Shown: positions 11,454 to 23,163, counted from the first letter of the stretch. The stretch is 64,000 nt of DNA from Branchiostoma belcheri (GCF_001625305.1 NW_017803943.1:2781515-2845514), one strand, 5' to 3'. Numbers and translations are program-made. Notes: generated by a model from the letters alone, not told the origin.

Positions 11454-13215
11454 TTATCGGAATTATTACATTGGAGGTGACTTCAATAATTATTCCTAGT
11501 AAATAGCAGCCAAAGACATGGACTAGAAGTGAGCAATGATAGCATACCATAGGAAGTAGGATGACAGCTTGCTGATTGCTGACTACCCTACAATGGCCAC
11601 AGGACTACGAGAAGGACAACTCGTATGACAAACCATACTGCAGGAGGGGTACCCGCAGTTAGTATTAGCAACAGGAAAACCATGATGGTGAACAGAAGCT
11701 AGTATAAAACTTAATGATTTATTTTATACATTTTTGTGTTTTTTTAGTTAACAACACAGATTGACTTAAATCAGGACATATTCTTTATTGTTATGAATAC
11801 CCAAGACTAGCAAATTTGCTGACATACCTATATTTGGAGTCCTAACACACCAAAACTGGATATAGGAGTTTAGTTGATATGGTTGCAAATACAAACTGTG
11901 TACTTGTTTATTCTCAACATTAAAATAGGGAATTCACAGATGGACTAAAGCTTATTTAACACTGAATGCTGAAACCAACTCCTGTGATATATATGTGTGT
12001 TGTGATGCTATCCCACTGACAAGATTTTTCATGTGCCATACTGTAGTCAGTCAGTGTTACTGATTGGTACTATATACGTGTATTATGTAAACATGAGGGC
12101 CAACTTTCAAAACAAGGTGCAAGGTTCACTGTGGGTTTAGATTTATAATATGGTTAGTGAAAGTGTGAAAACCCACATAGAAAAATGTGATAACAGAATT
12201 CAATATTTGTAAGTGTCCAATGTTGTAGCAAATACATGCAGTGCAGGCATTGTTTTAAAGCCAGTGATTTGTATTAGATGTTAACAGGTAAAAAGAAAAA
12301 AAAATACATGAAAGACACAGAAAAAGATGAGTAACTTTGCCAAACGATGAAGATGATTTTGCCAGGATGCAATATTCTCCGCATACATAGAACTATGTAC
12401 TTAGTAATGAGTGTTCAACCCACTGTAAATATATATGTATATGTTCTGTAATGACTATACTAGTATTGTGTAAATAGTGTGTATGATAAACATCATACCA
12501 TCAACCTATTTTTGCAAATGACAGTTACGTGTAATGTATATTCTCATGTGTTGTTACAGTACTAGTAGGTACTTATTAAGTAGTGGCAGTACATGTAGAT
12601 GCATCCAAGTACTCGTAAATATGATATCGATATTAAACAAGATTGAACTATTTTCATCTTAATCCTGTACATATGATACTATAAACTGTATCCAGCTCAA
12701 GCCTGGCAAGAGAAGAATACAACAGGTATCCAGATCTCTTGTTTTACTTGTGACATTCCACAGAAGACCATCATGTGTATTGCATTTAGTGTGTTAGGAC
12801 ATTTGCATGCTAAAACACAGTTTTCCTGACATGCCCCAGTGATTTAGAGTTACTATATGATGTTACTGTGAAACTGTACGACCATGTGCAATTCCTATAT
12901 AGAGTAAGTTACCTTTAGCTGAAAGTAGAAGGATTGCATGGGAATCACCAGTATGATATTCCCAACACTGTTGGGAAGATAGACTGAAGAACATAGCAGA
13001 TTCTTACAGTGTAAGAGACACAACTTTCTCCGCAATGTTTGAATAGACATGTCATACATTCCACACCTGTCTAGCTCTCTACAGTACAGTGTATTCCTGG
13101 TGAATGTAACGTTAACGTTGTAGTTAAGATGTCAACCCAAAGTGATGTTACAACGCACAGAGTATCTAACGTTTATGTCAACAGACTATCGAACAAATAA
13201 ACGGAACCGGTCATG
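11454..13215 (+). other. Probable 3' UTR of the GPCR gene
   Basis: AT-rich stretch after the TAA with no further coding potential. The UTR end is inferred from a canonical AATAAA at 13196-13201; earlier cleavage sites cannot be excluded. No repeat family was recognised in it. Confidence 0.5.
13196..13201 (+). promoter_or_regulatory. Candidate polyadenylation signal of the GPCR gene
   Basis: AATAAA about 1.7 kb after the stop codon. It is followed within 40 bases by a T/G-richer stretch. The choice among A-rich hexamers in this UTR is an inference. Confidence 0.4.
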
Positions 13216-13284
13216 TTATTGCTGTTAATGGTTTGTGCTGACCATCATGTTAATAATATAATAGTTATCCTGTGAAACTACATA

Positions 13285-13767
13285 CACTCACGCATAAGAA
13301 TTTATGTAGTGAATGAGTACGTACTGAATATAATACGTCCCTGTGTAGTTTCGTGGTCCGTTATAATGATAATGATAATAGTACAATGTAACAATATTCC
13401 TGTGAAAAAAAAACATAACGTTACATTCTCACGTGCGATTACGTACTGAATATTGCACGTCCCTATGTAGTTTCGTGGTTTCTAGTGGCAATAGGTACTA
13501 TAAGGGCATCTTTCGGTGTAATTGGGAGTATATTTTAACATGGGTAATACAGTCGTAAGGATAAAAAGTGTACCTGCACAAATTGACTCCCACACGGCGA
13601 GTAATTTGGCCCGAAACACAGTGAACACGCGCCGTAACACTTACCGGATGGTGAGTTCAGCACCAAGGACAGGGGAAGGCGGGCTGGGCTGGGGGTGTAA
13701 CAATCGGTAGGTGGCGCTTTTACGTGATTCGCTCAGGAGACTCGCGGTTTTGCACACAAGATAACCA
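13285..13767 (+). repeat. Dispersed repeat: partial copy (13285-13362) plus full copy (13421-13767)
   Basis: The full copy aligns with 10207-10505 along its length. A shorter first piece shares ACGTACTGAATAT and CGTCC-TGTAGTTTCGTGG. It encodes nothing and no inverted termini are visible, so a SINE-like origin is possible but unproven. Confidence 0.7.
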
Positions 13768-13783
13768 CACGGTACGCTGTGAG

Positions 13784-13953
13784 TGATCGCCAAGCAGATC
13801 CTGGGGTGGCAAAAGACTATCAAATTGGCCAGGCAGTATCCATTGGTCAGAGAGGGCCACCCAAAGTGTATTGGACCCTCTCTGGCCAATGGATACAGCT
13901 GCCTGGCCAATTTGATACCGTCTTTTGCCACCCTAGGATCTGCTTGGGGATTA
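13784..13953. mobile_element. Mutator-like hairpin MITE (family A), copy 1
   Basis: A 170-bp near-perfect hairpin. Both arms carry AAGCAGATCC, GGTGGCAAAAGAC and CAAATTGGCCAGGCAG or complements. Flanks CGCTGTGAG (13775-13783) and CGATGTGAG (13954-13962) form a 9-bp target duplication with one mismatch, as in Mutator-like elements. Confidence 0.88.
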
Positions 13954-13962
13954 CGATGTGAG

Positions 13963-14650
13963 GTGCAAGGACACTAGTACATCAAATAAAGAGATTAGGT
14001 GAAAGTTAGGAGACTGGGTGACCTATGTGTCCTCGGGGTCAAAGGTTTTCTCTTCTTCGGTGAAGCTCACGTAACGTCACTCCAAGCCAGCGAATCTTTG
14101 GCTGAAACGGGTCTGAAATGTCGACGTAGAGATCAAGCTTGACAGTGTAGGTATGGTGATGGATTTTTGGACTCGAGATCTATGAGTTTGGAGTACCAGT
14201 ACTGTGTGTGTTAAAGTTAAAGGTCCTTCCCTGCATCATCTCCGGTTCGGTAGTGATTGCTCGACGGGTGTGCACAACAGGTGTGAATGCACAACAGGTA
14301 TGCAATCACTACAGCAGCGGGCTAGTCCACCATACTTTTTCCCAAGTGCTGAGTGCTAAGCATAGGTGGAGAACACAAAGTTTCTACTTATTCCTGTTCT
14401 CCCACGTTCTCAAAAGTCAAAGAAAGGGCATTTCGCCTCCAAGTGTTTGTTTTCGAGACTGAGCTTTAGCATTTATACTTTATCTCTTGGAAGGTACTTT
14501 TAGCATTACTGCCACTTTAGAAAAATTGCCTTGCTTTTAGTTTGATCCCTGGCAAATACTGTTACGTACATTGGCTTGACTTCTGGATGCGGGGGCATAA
14601 CGTTGATGCCATTTTCAGTGTGGGTGCGGACTTAGCGATACATTATTATT
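13963..14650. other. Intergenic sequence, no recognised feature
   Basis: No splice-consistent coding signal, RNA gene or repeat copy was identified. It contains small direct repeats such as GTGTGCACAACAGGTGTGAA (14268-14287) and the near-repeat ATGCACAACAGGTATGCAAT. Confidence 0.5.
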
Positions 14651-14880
14651 GGAGGGCCTGCATGGGGGGGGGGGTGGTGAGGGTAGTGATTACGAATTAC
14701 GCAAAATTTTCGCCGCCGGTTACGAATTGCGTTAAATTCCCAGAGATGATAACGACTTTACGCTTTGCGGCTAATGTACTATTACGAATTACGTTGATTT
14801 TTGCGGAGGCTGCCTACGGATTACGAAGACTAAATTTAAAAGGCCTGATTACGCCTTACGAAAAAGGGCATGCAGCCCCC
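14651..14880. mobile_element. MITE with ATTACG-rich interior, copy 1
   Basis: Ends GGAGGGCCTGCATG and GGGCATGCAGCCCCCC are inverted. The interior is a run of degenerate TTACGAATTACG motifs. An inverted copy of the whole element is at 28429-28632, which fixes the boundaries. Confidence 0.75.
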
Positions 14881-16197
14881 CTTTATTAGCCTACACCAGT
14901 AATTTCCTGTTGCCTAGAGTCTAAGATCACATTTATATGCGCCTGTGTGCCCCTCGGGTCTGTGTATATTGCATCTGTGCACCGCATTTCGCTTACAACG
15001 TTCAACACTCGACGTCAGAACAGTCAAGTCGTGACGCCACCAATCGACATGGGAACCCAAAACCCAACCCCTTGAAGGCGACGACAGATCTCAACGGTTA
15101 TATTAAAGCGTAGGCGTTTGGCGTCAGCAGCGTTATACAGGTCCGTGTGGACTTTGCAAAGGTTTCACTAAGTGTGTTGTTGAATTAGCAACTGTAATGG
15201 ACTAATTTGTAGAGTTGTACGAGGATAATGACGGCACAGCGGACGGAAGAAAGAACTTCCGAACATGGCGCGAAAATGCTCCATCTAAGAGCGACACTAT
15301 CGCTCGACTGTAGTACTGCATCACCACTGCCCAATGGTATCAGAATTGTAATTACGATTCATTATATTTACACCACTACCATCAATATATGAAATTCGGA
15401 TCTAGTTTCATCAAGCCTTAAAGTCACAAACTACAGAAAAGATTTCAAACATAAAGAATTTCTCTTTCCAGTTGGGACCATTGCTACTACAAGGCCCAAC
15501 ACTAAAGTAAGAATTATTGTCGACGTCCGTCCAGCAGATTGTAACTATAGATTCTACTCTTATTGTCTTTACAGTGGGCTATCTGGGCTTTGAAAACCCT
15601 TTAGCTAGGGCTTACAGGGGCCTCTATAGGGGATGAAACGGTAGGAGCACTGCTAGAGGCGAGACTCAGCCAGGGTACGTGTTACATCATCCTGGTTATA
15701 ACGTCTAACTAAGCATGACTGTAGCCTGTCCACTGTTACTCTCTCTTTATGTGTGCCATTTAATCAATGCAGGCGTCGATTTTTATGTCCGCAATGTGTG
15801 AATTGAAGGCTGTAGCCTTTACTGCGAGCAATTTGTCGCGTTTTTATGAATGTGTCGACTCAAAGATAAGATCTTTTCAGGAAAAAAGAGGTCATTAGGG
15901 TCCGGGAGGCATGCTTAAGAATAATAACAGGGGATGTTATTACTCTTAAGGGGAGCTCTACAATTCCCTCTAGAGTGGCTCTCCCGGTACAGCCTCTGTT
16001 ACGTTTAATTACTGCCTGTATAATAGACCCTAACTACTGTATTTCATCCTGGGCGTATGGTCATCACTTAAGCTGTTACAGAGACGTGTAGACTAAATCG
16101 ATGTGATTGGGAATGACAGGAGCGGTGGAAGAGTGGATGTCGAGTGTACTGAACGACAATTACGTAAATTTGGTGTCATAGAAAGTACGGATAAGGA
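14881..16197. other. Intergenic sequence, no recognised gene
   Basis: Moderately CpG-containing unique sequence between the GPCR and sialyltransferase genes. No conserved protein fragment, tRNA fold or strong promoter signature was seen. It could contain distal sequence of either neighbour. Confidence 0.4.
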
Positions 16198-16400
16198 ATG
16201 GATGGATGGATGGATGGATGGATGGATGGATGGATGGATGGATGGATGGATGGATGGATGGATGGATGGATGGATGGATGGATGGACGGACGGATGAATG
16301 GATGGGTGGATAGATGGAGGGAGGGGTTAATGGAGGGATTGATGAATGGAGGGATTGATGGATGGATGGATGGATGGATGGATGGATGGATGGATGGATG
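16198..16400. repeat. (ATGG)n microsatellite/minisatellite
   Basis: Two GGAT runs (about 16198-16285 and 16354-16400) separated by degenerate units (GGACGGAC, GGAGGGATTGATGAAT). Spurious open frames (WMDG or HPSI repeats) arise on both strands. Confidence 0.97.
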
Positions 16401-16502
16401 TTCGATAAAACAACGTTTCCCAAGTTGAAAAACCGTGTGACAGAAATTCTCTTTCACTTTTGTTATGGCACAGTTCCATGCTGTGTCATAACAATCCAAC
16501 GT

Positions 16503-17059
16503 AGCCTCTATCAGCCTTTGGATGGAAAGAGTAGAAATCGGCGGGTGCGGGCTTTATTTGACCAATTTCTACCTTTCCAGCCGCTTTCAAAGCCTGGTAA
16601 AGGCCATTTCTAACGTAGTAGTAAGCGTACGATATCCACACCACCCGTAGTATTGATTATCACCCCTGATTCCTAGAAACCCGTGGCTAAGCTTTAACTT
16701 GACATGTAGTGACTGGTTGCTGACTTTTATGGCTAACGGCACGGCACTAGAATTAACAAGGTTGATCCTGTCAAAGTACACGTGCACGGCCTCATGCGTT
16801 CTACTTAGCTGTTCACTTATCCCTTCTGCCCTATGGTAAATGGTAGAAATTGACCCAAAACTTGAGTAGATTACGCGAGGCCATGGTAGGTTAAATTGAC
16901 CAATTGCAAATAGACAGATATAACATGTCATCAGGGGCGTTGGTCCGCTTCGGAATAGAGTTTTCCGCCTACCCTTGGACATAATGGGTATGTTATCTGC
17001 CTTTTTCATGGCCAAATTCTCTTTCCAGCCGTTCCCCAGGCATAGGCCTGGTAGAGGCT
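16503..17059. mobile_element. Inverted-repeat element (family B), long or nested copy
   Basis: Left end AGCCTCTATCAGCCTTTGG, then GGAAAGAGTAGAAATCGGC; the right end is the complement (CTCTTTCCAGCCG ... GGCCTGGTAGAGGCT). A second right-type arm lies inside at 16560-16605, so one copy may be nested in another. The interior (16606-17008) is unrecognised. Confidence 0.65.
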
Positions 17060-17210
17060 AACCAAACTGATAAGACAGTATCCAATATAAGATACTGTCC
17101 AAAAAGAAGAAAACGGTACATAGACGAAGGTCACCAACTTCGCAATCAATCTGCGTTTGCAGAGCAGCATCTGTGGCATTACATGTACCATCACTTTAAA
17201 ATCTCTCCGG

Positions 17211-17735
17211 TTACTCTGTTCTAAAAAGAACTTCACGTCTTTCCAAGAACCAAAAGATCAACGTTGATGGAATAATTGGCGGTTATATGTCAACTGGATA
17301 CAAATGTCAAGAACAACGTGCGCCCTTTTCAGACACGTGCGCATGGTGAGATAAGTTACCTAGTCTCCACCAGACTTCTTTGCAGGCTGAATAAATAGTA
17401 GAAATCGGCCTAAAAAAGAATATAACTGGACAGGGGAGTTAGCCGGCCATAGATCTATAGAAGGTCCAATTTGCCCGCACGGATCCTCTACTGCCGACCA
17501 ACTCCCCTGGCCAGTTACATACTTTGAGGTCAATTTCTACTATTTATTCAGCCTGCAAAGGAGTCTGGTGGAGACTAGGTAACTTATCTCACTACGCTCA
17601 CGTGCCCGCAAAGGGCGCACGTTGTTCTTGACATTTTGTTTCGTGTATCCAGTTGTCACCTTACCGCCAATTATTCCATCAACGTTGATCTTTTGGTTCT
17701 TGGAAAGACGTGAAGTTCTTTTTAGAACAGAGTAA
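17211..17735. mobile_element. 525-bp foldback element (family C)
   Basis: The whole element is a hairpin with arms of about 240 bp (17211-17453 and 17493-17735) around a 39-base centre. Matching pieces include TTACTCTGTTCTAAAAAGAA, CCAAAAGATCAACGTTGATG and AGTCTCCACCAGACTTC and their complements. The inner 17367-17574 portion alone resembles the element at 21109-21250. No coding capacity. Confidence 0.88.
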
Positions 17736-19290
17736 TCATAGTTACCGCATGCAGATTATATAACCCTCCTCTTTCGGAAATTGTGATTACCATTCCCTAC
17801 ACATGCACGCACAATCCGAGTCACCAACACCTTTCTCACATTCTGATCCTGATATAGACACATATCGCGTTGACTGTGTGAAGGATTTAGTGTGATCAAA
17901 CCCATTACGGAAAGAGATCGTTTGTCAGAAAGACGTGTTGCCTGTCAGCTTTAAATTTGATGTGCGTTTTCCAAGAACTCGGCGACCTACCGTGGCTAGC
18001 TTGACTTTCTGAGCGCGTGAGGAGGCAGGTGTATTAATTGAAGCACGAGAAACACGATGCGTGTGTGTGAAGTGACATGGGGATGTTTTTACGATGATTT
18101 ACCTGTTAATAGTTTAGTGTCACTAATCACTGTAGTATATTTCTAGCGATTTTTTTTATAATGAATGATTTTTAAGATGATCTACCTGTTAATGCTTTTG
18201 TATCACAGTTACAGTGATTAGTCACTACTATTACTGATCACTGAAGTATATTGTGAATGTGGCGATTAGGGATATGTGGTCATAGGGGGATTTGGGGGAC
18301 AAATTGTAGATATGAACTTTTGGGAAACAATCACCTGGGCATGAACAAGATTTTGCACTGACATCCAACGTATATGATCAACTCTCGGCAAACCACCTTT
18401 CCAGGCATAACGGTTGGTGCACCAAGTACTGTCTACCTACACATGTCCATGTCACTAGGTCGGGTATCGTGTTGTGATACCGGCATGTTTTGCCGGTTAC
18501 ATGTTCTGATCTTCTAAAGGCTTTTTGTTCCAAGACTTTGTGGTTGTGTGGGTGGGTATTTTCTACGGACCAGGTATCAACGAGGTCTACAGCAAAGAAT
18601 CAGACCGTAAATGGAAGCCCTAACGTTAGAAATTTTCTCAGGTGTGCATTTCTACAAGGCTTGCACCGTGAGAATAGGGTGTACGTTTGTAGGTAAGTAG
18701 ATGGGGTTAACATGTTTCCTTTTAATCAACTCTAGCTCTCTCGGTTTCAGGTAGTACTTGTTTACGCAGTGCGACGTATAAATATAGTTGCTACACGGTT
18801 TCCGTATGTAGTAAGGTTTATAATGAAGGCTTTATGCAACTGACCTCAATCAGTGGTGGATCCAGAAATTTGCTAACAACACAAAAAGCATCTGGCGTGG
18901 CGTAGTCGTCCGACCCGCATGTCAGACTACACAGGCCAGTTCCTCAGCTCTAGGGCCAACAAAGGTCAAACTGGGGTGGGCCTGGCAAAGTTTTTACTAC
19001 TAGTGAACTACCCGTGTGCCAAGTAAAGCAACCATCTATGATGCTGGGACATTGCTTTGCGTCTGGGGCACATTGTAACCGTAACTTCAAGTACCGTGAT
19101 CTCGCCATTTCGATTCAGTGAATAGTCGTAACCAGGGGCTATGGCTTTTGACAGTTTTGAAATGCCCCTTATAAATATATGTATAGCTGAGTGCTCTGTC
19201 TATATTCTGCATAGGGTGTCATTTGTCCTATAGGCAACATTTGAAAGACTCATGAAAGCAAATTGTGACCACCCCTAACCGCCAACACTA
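17736..19290. other. Intergenic sequence
   Basis: Mostly unique sequence. A diverged direct duplication lies at about 18091-18150 and 18176-18270 (GATGAT-TACCTGTTAAT in both). No coding or RNA gene was recognised. Confidence 0.45.
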
Positions 19291-19294
19291 ATAT

Positions 19295-19594
19295 AAGAAA
19301 GAAAGTGATCTCGAACCAGTTTAGCTCATTGAAGAGCTAATCTTCCACTGGTCGCGACAGAAACGACAGACGATATGTGCAGTAATTACAGGTTCATTGT
19401 ACCAAGGAAATTCCCCTAGCCCTTTTCGACAAGCGCAATGAACAGAGGACCACGGCTTAACGTCCCATCCGAAGGACTGCAACCCTAAACAGTAGCATGC
19501 ATGTCGACGGGTGAGCGACATCAGCCGGGATTCGAACTCCCAACCTCTTAGTCCAGGGACAGGATCGCTAACCACTGGACTACGCACGCTACCG
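19295..19594 (-). mobile_element. tRNA-derived SINE, minus strand
   Basis: Read on the minus strand, the head has an A-box-like TAGTCCAGTGGTTAGCG and a B-box GAGTTCGAATCCCGG. It is followed by a body with GGGACGTTAAGCCG, a core I associate with marine-invertebrate SINEs, and a tail ending near TTTCTTTCTTATATTA. The unpaired acceptor ends and the long body argue against a functional tRNA gene. Confidence 0.75.
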
Positions 19595-19991
19595 AACTAA
19601 TCATTGTTGCCTTGTTGTCAGCTGAGGCGTGTGAAAACACTACAGGTGTGGTGCCGCAGGGCCAGGCGCGGCGCTTACCTGTCTGTATGACGTGTGAACG
19701 ACTCATTTTACGTCGCTCACTGTCTGGGCTTGGGTTATTTTAGATGCTATCTTTAAAAACATTTATCATTTCTAACAATAGTGGCATGAAGGCTCTAACC
19801 GAAAATATTTCTGTAGAACTTTGCTTCTGTGTGTCGACAATTAAGTAATTCGTAAAGACTAGTGGGAAACCTCGACGACCAACTCCGAACCACAGATGAC
19901 CTTCTCGCAGTTCATTTGAAGACGGAGTCGTTGCCCCTCTCTGACTAGTAAGAATGTCAGGGACGCTACGAGCGATTTATAGCTTGAAGCT

Positions 19992-20222
19992 AGGCTCTAC
20001 CAGGCTTCAGGAGGCGGTTGGAAAGAGTAGAAATTGGCCAAATAGAGAGAGAACATGCCAGGGGAGGGTCCGCTTGGAGAGTACATATTGCTGCACCCGA
20101 ATTGGGTGGAATATTCGGCCAATTTATACTCTTTCCCAGCCGCCTCCCGAAGCCTGGGGCGGTGGCGCCCGGACAATTTACCCAGTCAGCCTTGCCACAG
20201 TCAGTATGATCCGGCTTTGGAG
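19992..20222. mobile_element. Family B hairpin plus shared flank
   Basis: The hairpin 19992-20160 has arms CTACCAGGCTTCAGGAGG and CCGCCTCCCGAAGCCTGG around GGAAAGAGTAGAAATTGGCC and complement. From 20104 onward the sequence, including GCCACAGTCAGTATGATCCG, recurs at 23832-24000, so the repeat unit is longer than the hairpin. Confidence 0.75.
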
Positions 20223-20533
20223 ATTACAACTTTGGATTAGTCATTACCAGACTAACTAGCACTATGTATAGGAGTTACAATATTTGCCAGCTTCAGACTC
20301 CGACGCTCTAATGATTTGGCTAAAAGGTCTAGACACCTTGGCCGGGTCAGTTGGTAGCGCCTATAACCTACCCCCCTCACTCTTAGAAAGGTCAATTTTG
20401 TGTCGCTACAGTAGCAGCCCTGTGTACACTTCGCTGAAACTTATGTAACTCCATGGTTAGACCGGACAAGCAACTTTGTCCCGTAGGGCTCAGAGCTTGC
20501 AATTGACCTGCTTGGAACAGTCCGTTCCTGAAA

Positions 20534-20661
20534 ATGGCTCGTTTGCTGATGCGATCGGGACTACTGCTGTTACTTTTTGCCATTAGCATGTCCATTCTGA
20601 GTGGCATAAAGATATCTTCGAACCAAATTTTACGTCACAAAGCTCCGATAACCTCCACCAG
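20534..20661 (+). CDS. Sialyltransferase exon 1: cytoplasmic tail and signal anchor
   Basis: Encodes a short basic N-terminus (MARLLMRSG) and a hydrophobic anchor (LLLLLFAISMSIL). It ends in phase 2 (AG, then GTACGT). Confidence 0.88.
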
Positions 20662-22982
20662 GTACGTACAGGTATATATGTTTAATGGCTTGTAAGTAAC
20701 AATGGGCGACAGATACCGGTACATTGTAGGGATATATATACATGTAGGTTGTAGAGTGAAGCTTGTTGGCTATTTTACGATAATGTTGTCATGAGTTTAT
20801 CAATGTTTTCACGAGTGTTTTAAAACTCATGTAACAAATTAGCCGTGGCGACTCTTGACTCGGGCTTACCCTCAGCAAGAGGGTCATGTTATGTAAGAGG
20901 GTAATGTTATGTAAGAGGGTAATGTTATGTAAGAGCAAGGACATTATACACAGATGTCCTTGGTAAGAGGGAGTTGTCATTACCCTCTTGCTGTTTAATA
21001 TATGATGTTGGGAGGGGAAAGGAACAATTATGTATTGTCTGATGACATGTGGTCACAATTCCCACAAACACACACATACATACACCTCAGCTTGAAGAGT
21101 AGAAGAATTAGTATCTCCACCAGCCTTCGGGCATTTACTATGATTTAGGCCAATTCGATGGCCGGCTACCTTCTCTCGCCAATTAATACCCTTGTTAAGC
21201 CGATTTCTACGATTTACTCAGCCTGCAAAAGAAGTCTGGTGGAGACTATAGCAGAATAAAGCCCGTAGAATAAAGTAGTCGGGCCGCATCCTATCTAACT
21301 TCTTCTATCATCATTCGCATATCATATAGGATTAACTCACCAACAACGCCGAAATTCTGGGAAAAGTATGACATAAATACATCCGAAGTTCAACTTATGA
21401 GGTGACGTATTTTCATTATTACAAACTATGGTGAAACATTGGGAAGTTCGGTGCTATTGGGTTTCGCCGTGATTTGTATATGATAGGGGGTAGATATTGG
21501 CTTAGATAATAGTATTTTGGTTACTGCTGAAAATACCTAGTCTTATAGATTCAAATGCACTATTTTTGCTAAAAGAATCAAATGCCAAAAGCAACCCTTG
21601 CTTGGCTTACCATTTTGAGCAGTGTTTGGTGAACTGTACTTGTATTCTTTCAAAAGTCCACTTCATTAAATTTCAATACAGAAAGTGGGTTTTGAAGCAC
21701 TTCAACCCTGACAAAGACCTTACCATTGACCAGTCCCGAGTCAGCGTTGGACAGCGCCTCACTTACGCACTCGATGTAAATAAATTCCAAACTATCACCG
21801 AACAGTTTTACCGTCAGATTCCCGAGTCGTCACCTCTCCTAGGGAAACACTTCAAGTCCTGTGCAGTCGTTGGGAATTCTGGGATTCTCCTGGGCAGCCG
21901 CTGTGGTCCTCAGATCGACTCTGCAGACTTCGTGTTCAGATGTAACCTTCCTGATATTGAGGGGTTCGAGAATGACGTGGGGACAAAGTCGAACTTCACC
22001 ACCATGAATCCCTCTGTTCTCCCACACGATTACGACGGAATTGACACAAACACAAGTGTGTACGACCGCTTTCTGGAGAGATTGCGATCCATCGACAACC
22101 AAATTCTGCACATCCCTGGTTTTGTAGCCCCGGGCGGACGTCCAGACGTGTACTTTACTCTGTGGATGATACGCGAAAATCACCTGCCGATGATCCTCAC
22201 ATTACAACCAAGGGAAACTACTGAAAAGATGAATGCGTGAGTTGGTGTTTGTATACTAGTATCATTATTCACTGTGTGCTCTCAAATATACACAGCATTT
22301 TATGACATTCAATCGAGAATTGATTTAAACTTTATTCGCAAAATCATGCCCGAAGGCTAATTGCTTTTACAATCAAGTATAATACTCATTGCAATACAGT
22401 AACAGGAGACAGGTAACAACCGTCTGGAAAAAAACTTCTACTTCTACTACTACGCTAGCTATTATGGGGTTCGACTTCTTCTTTGAAGGCAGTGGATAAT
22501 GAATAGTCTCACATTCTGCAGTGGGTTTTGTGATCTTAGTAGAAATGCAGTTTTTTGGTGATCTTCTAAATGACGAAAGGATGGAGAAATTGTTGTAACT
22601 GTCTGAAATAATCTTATAAATTTAAATGCAGCGCTTCATTTCTGTCTACTATATATGAATATGAGGCACATGCTTTCATCTGCCTCTATGCAGGTTGATG
22701 GGATTCAAGACGAAACGAGCATCATCAGGAAGCTTTCTGTTCGCGCTGGCTGCCTGTAAGTGCGACCAGATCCACATGTACGGATTCTACCCTTTTGGAA
22801 AGGATGAAAGGGGGCGAAATATAACGTACCACTACTATGGTGAGGGCACGTGCACGACTCGGATGCTTCCTGCACACGTACACAACATGTCTGAAGAGTA
22901 CCGGACCTTTCAGATGTTCCACCGGCGGAAGGCTCTGGTGCTGCACACGGAGCCTTGTCAAGTTTTGGGAGGCCAGGGGTGA
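20534..22982 (+). CDS. Alpha-2,8-sialyltransferase (ST8Sia-type, GT29), 4 exons
   Basis: A Golgi type II membrane enzyme that moves sialic acid from CMP-Neu5Ac onto a sialylated acceptor. Exons 20534-20661, 21330-21401, 21682-22236 and 22694-22982 join with phase 2 at all three introns, giving 347 residues. The start is the first ATG after an in-frame TGA at 20504, with a good context (GAAAATGG). Residues 7-24 form the signal anchor. Sialylmotif L begins at Cys127 (CAVVGNSGILLG ... RCNLP), motif S at about 257-280 (KRASSGSFLFALAACKC), motif III is HYYG (298-301) and motif VS is H315-x4-E320. YGFYPFGKD and the overall pattern fit ST8Sia II/III/IV-like enzymes; whether it makes oligo- or polysialic acid cannot be read here. 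Length is close to the family's usual 340-400. All key motifs are intact, so it should be active. Confidence 0.94.
20662..21329. repeat. Sialyltransferase intron 1 with two hairpin elements
   Basis: At 20873-20993 a palindromic tract starts CAGCAAGAGGGT and ends ACCCTCTTGCTG, with three 19-bp units (AGGGTAATGTTATGTAAG-like) inside. At 21109-21250 a family C element shows arms TAGTATCTCCACCAGCCTTC and GAAGTCTGGTGGAGACTATA. Confidence 0.75.
21330..21401 (+). CDS. Sialyltransferase exon 2
   Basis: 72 nt, phase 2 to phase 2, encoding stem-region residues (PTTPKFWEKYDINTSEVQLM). It joins exon 3 to read LMRKWVLKHFNPDK. The exon was found by phase and splice sites, as it has no long open frame of its own. 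Confidence 0.85.
21682..22236 (+). CDS. Sialyltransferase exon 3: sialylmotif L
   Basis: 555-nt exon with motif L and the central catalytic domain. The open frame extends about 115 bases upstream of the acceptor, but that part is intron, since exon 2 joins in phase at 21682. Confidence 0.93.
22322..22410 (-). mobile_element. LINE 3'-tail fragment, minus strand
   Basis: Read on the minus strand it contains TTAGCCTTCGGGCATGATTT and a tail near AATAAAGTTTAAATC. A similar tail (ATTAGCCCTCGGGCATGTAT) is at 59958-60050, and a related phrase precedes the LINE end at 1750-1780. It lies in sialyltransferase intron 3. Confidence 0.5.
22694..22982 (+). CDS. Sialyltransferase exon 4: motifs S, III and VS, stop
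   Basis: Last coding exon, ending in the TGA at 22980-22982. The final residues (LHTEPCQVLGGQG) include the C-terminal Cys region expected for ST8Sia enzymes. The stop codon lies inside a MITE target duplication. Confidence 0.92.
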
Positions 22983-22985
22983 CCT

Positions 22986-23154
22986 TGCTCTCCAAGCAGA
23001 GGTTGTGGGGGAATGATCGGTACATTTTTTATATATGGCCGTTTTTTTTGTCCTGACCCCCGTCGGTGGCCGCGGAGCTTCTCTGGTTAATGGATACTGC
23101 CTGGTCAATTTGATACTGTATTTTTGCCACCGAGAGGGATCTGCTTGGAGATTA
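22986..23154. mobile_element. Mutator-like hairpin MITE (family A), copy 2, at the stop codon
   Basis: A 169-bp element with termini TGCTCTCCAAGCAGA and GGGATCTGCTTGGAGATTA. A perfect 9-bp target duplication GGGTGACCT flanks it at 22977-22985 and 23155-23163. The left duplication spans the TGA of the sialyltransferase. The right half resembles copy 1 (GGATACTGCCTGGTCAATTT). Confidence 0.9.
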
Positions 23155-23163
23155 GGGTGACCT

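Noticed and set aside
16160..16499. Repeat proteins HPSI/WMDG on both strands
   Set aside because: Translation of the ATGG microsatellite; no start context or splice support.
16587..17015. 142-codon minus-strand frame
   Set aside because: Lies inside a family B inverted-repeat element and resembles no protein family I know.
19519..19594. Functional tRNA gene on the minus strand
   Set aside because: A- and B-box are present, but the ends do not pair as an acceptor stem and a SINE body follows directly.
21566..21681. Sialyltransferase start at the ATG at 21566
   Set aside because: This stretch precedes a good acceptor at 21681, and two upstream exons with a signal anchor join in phase, giving a complete enzyme.
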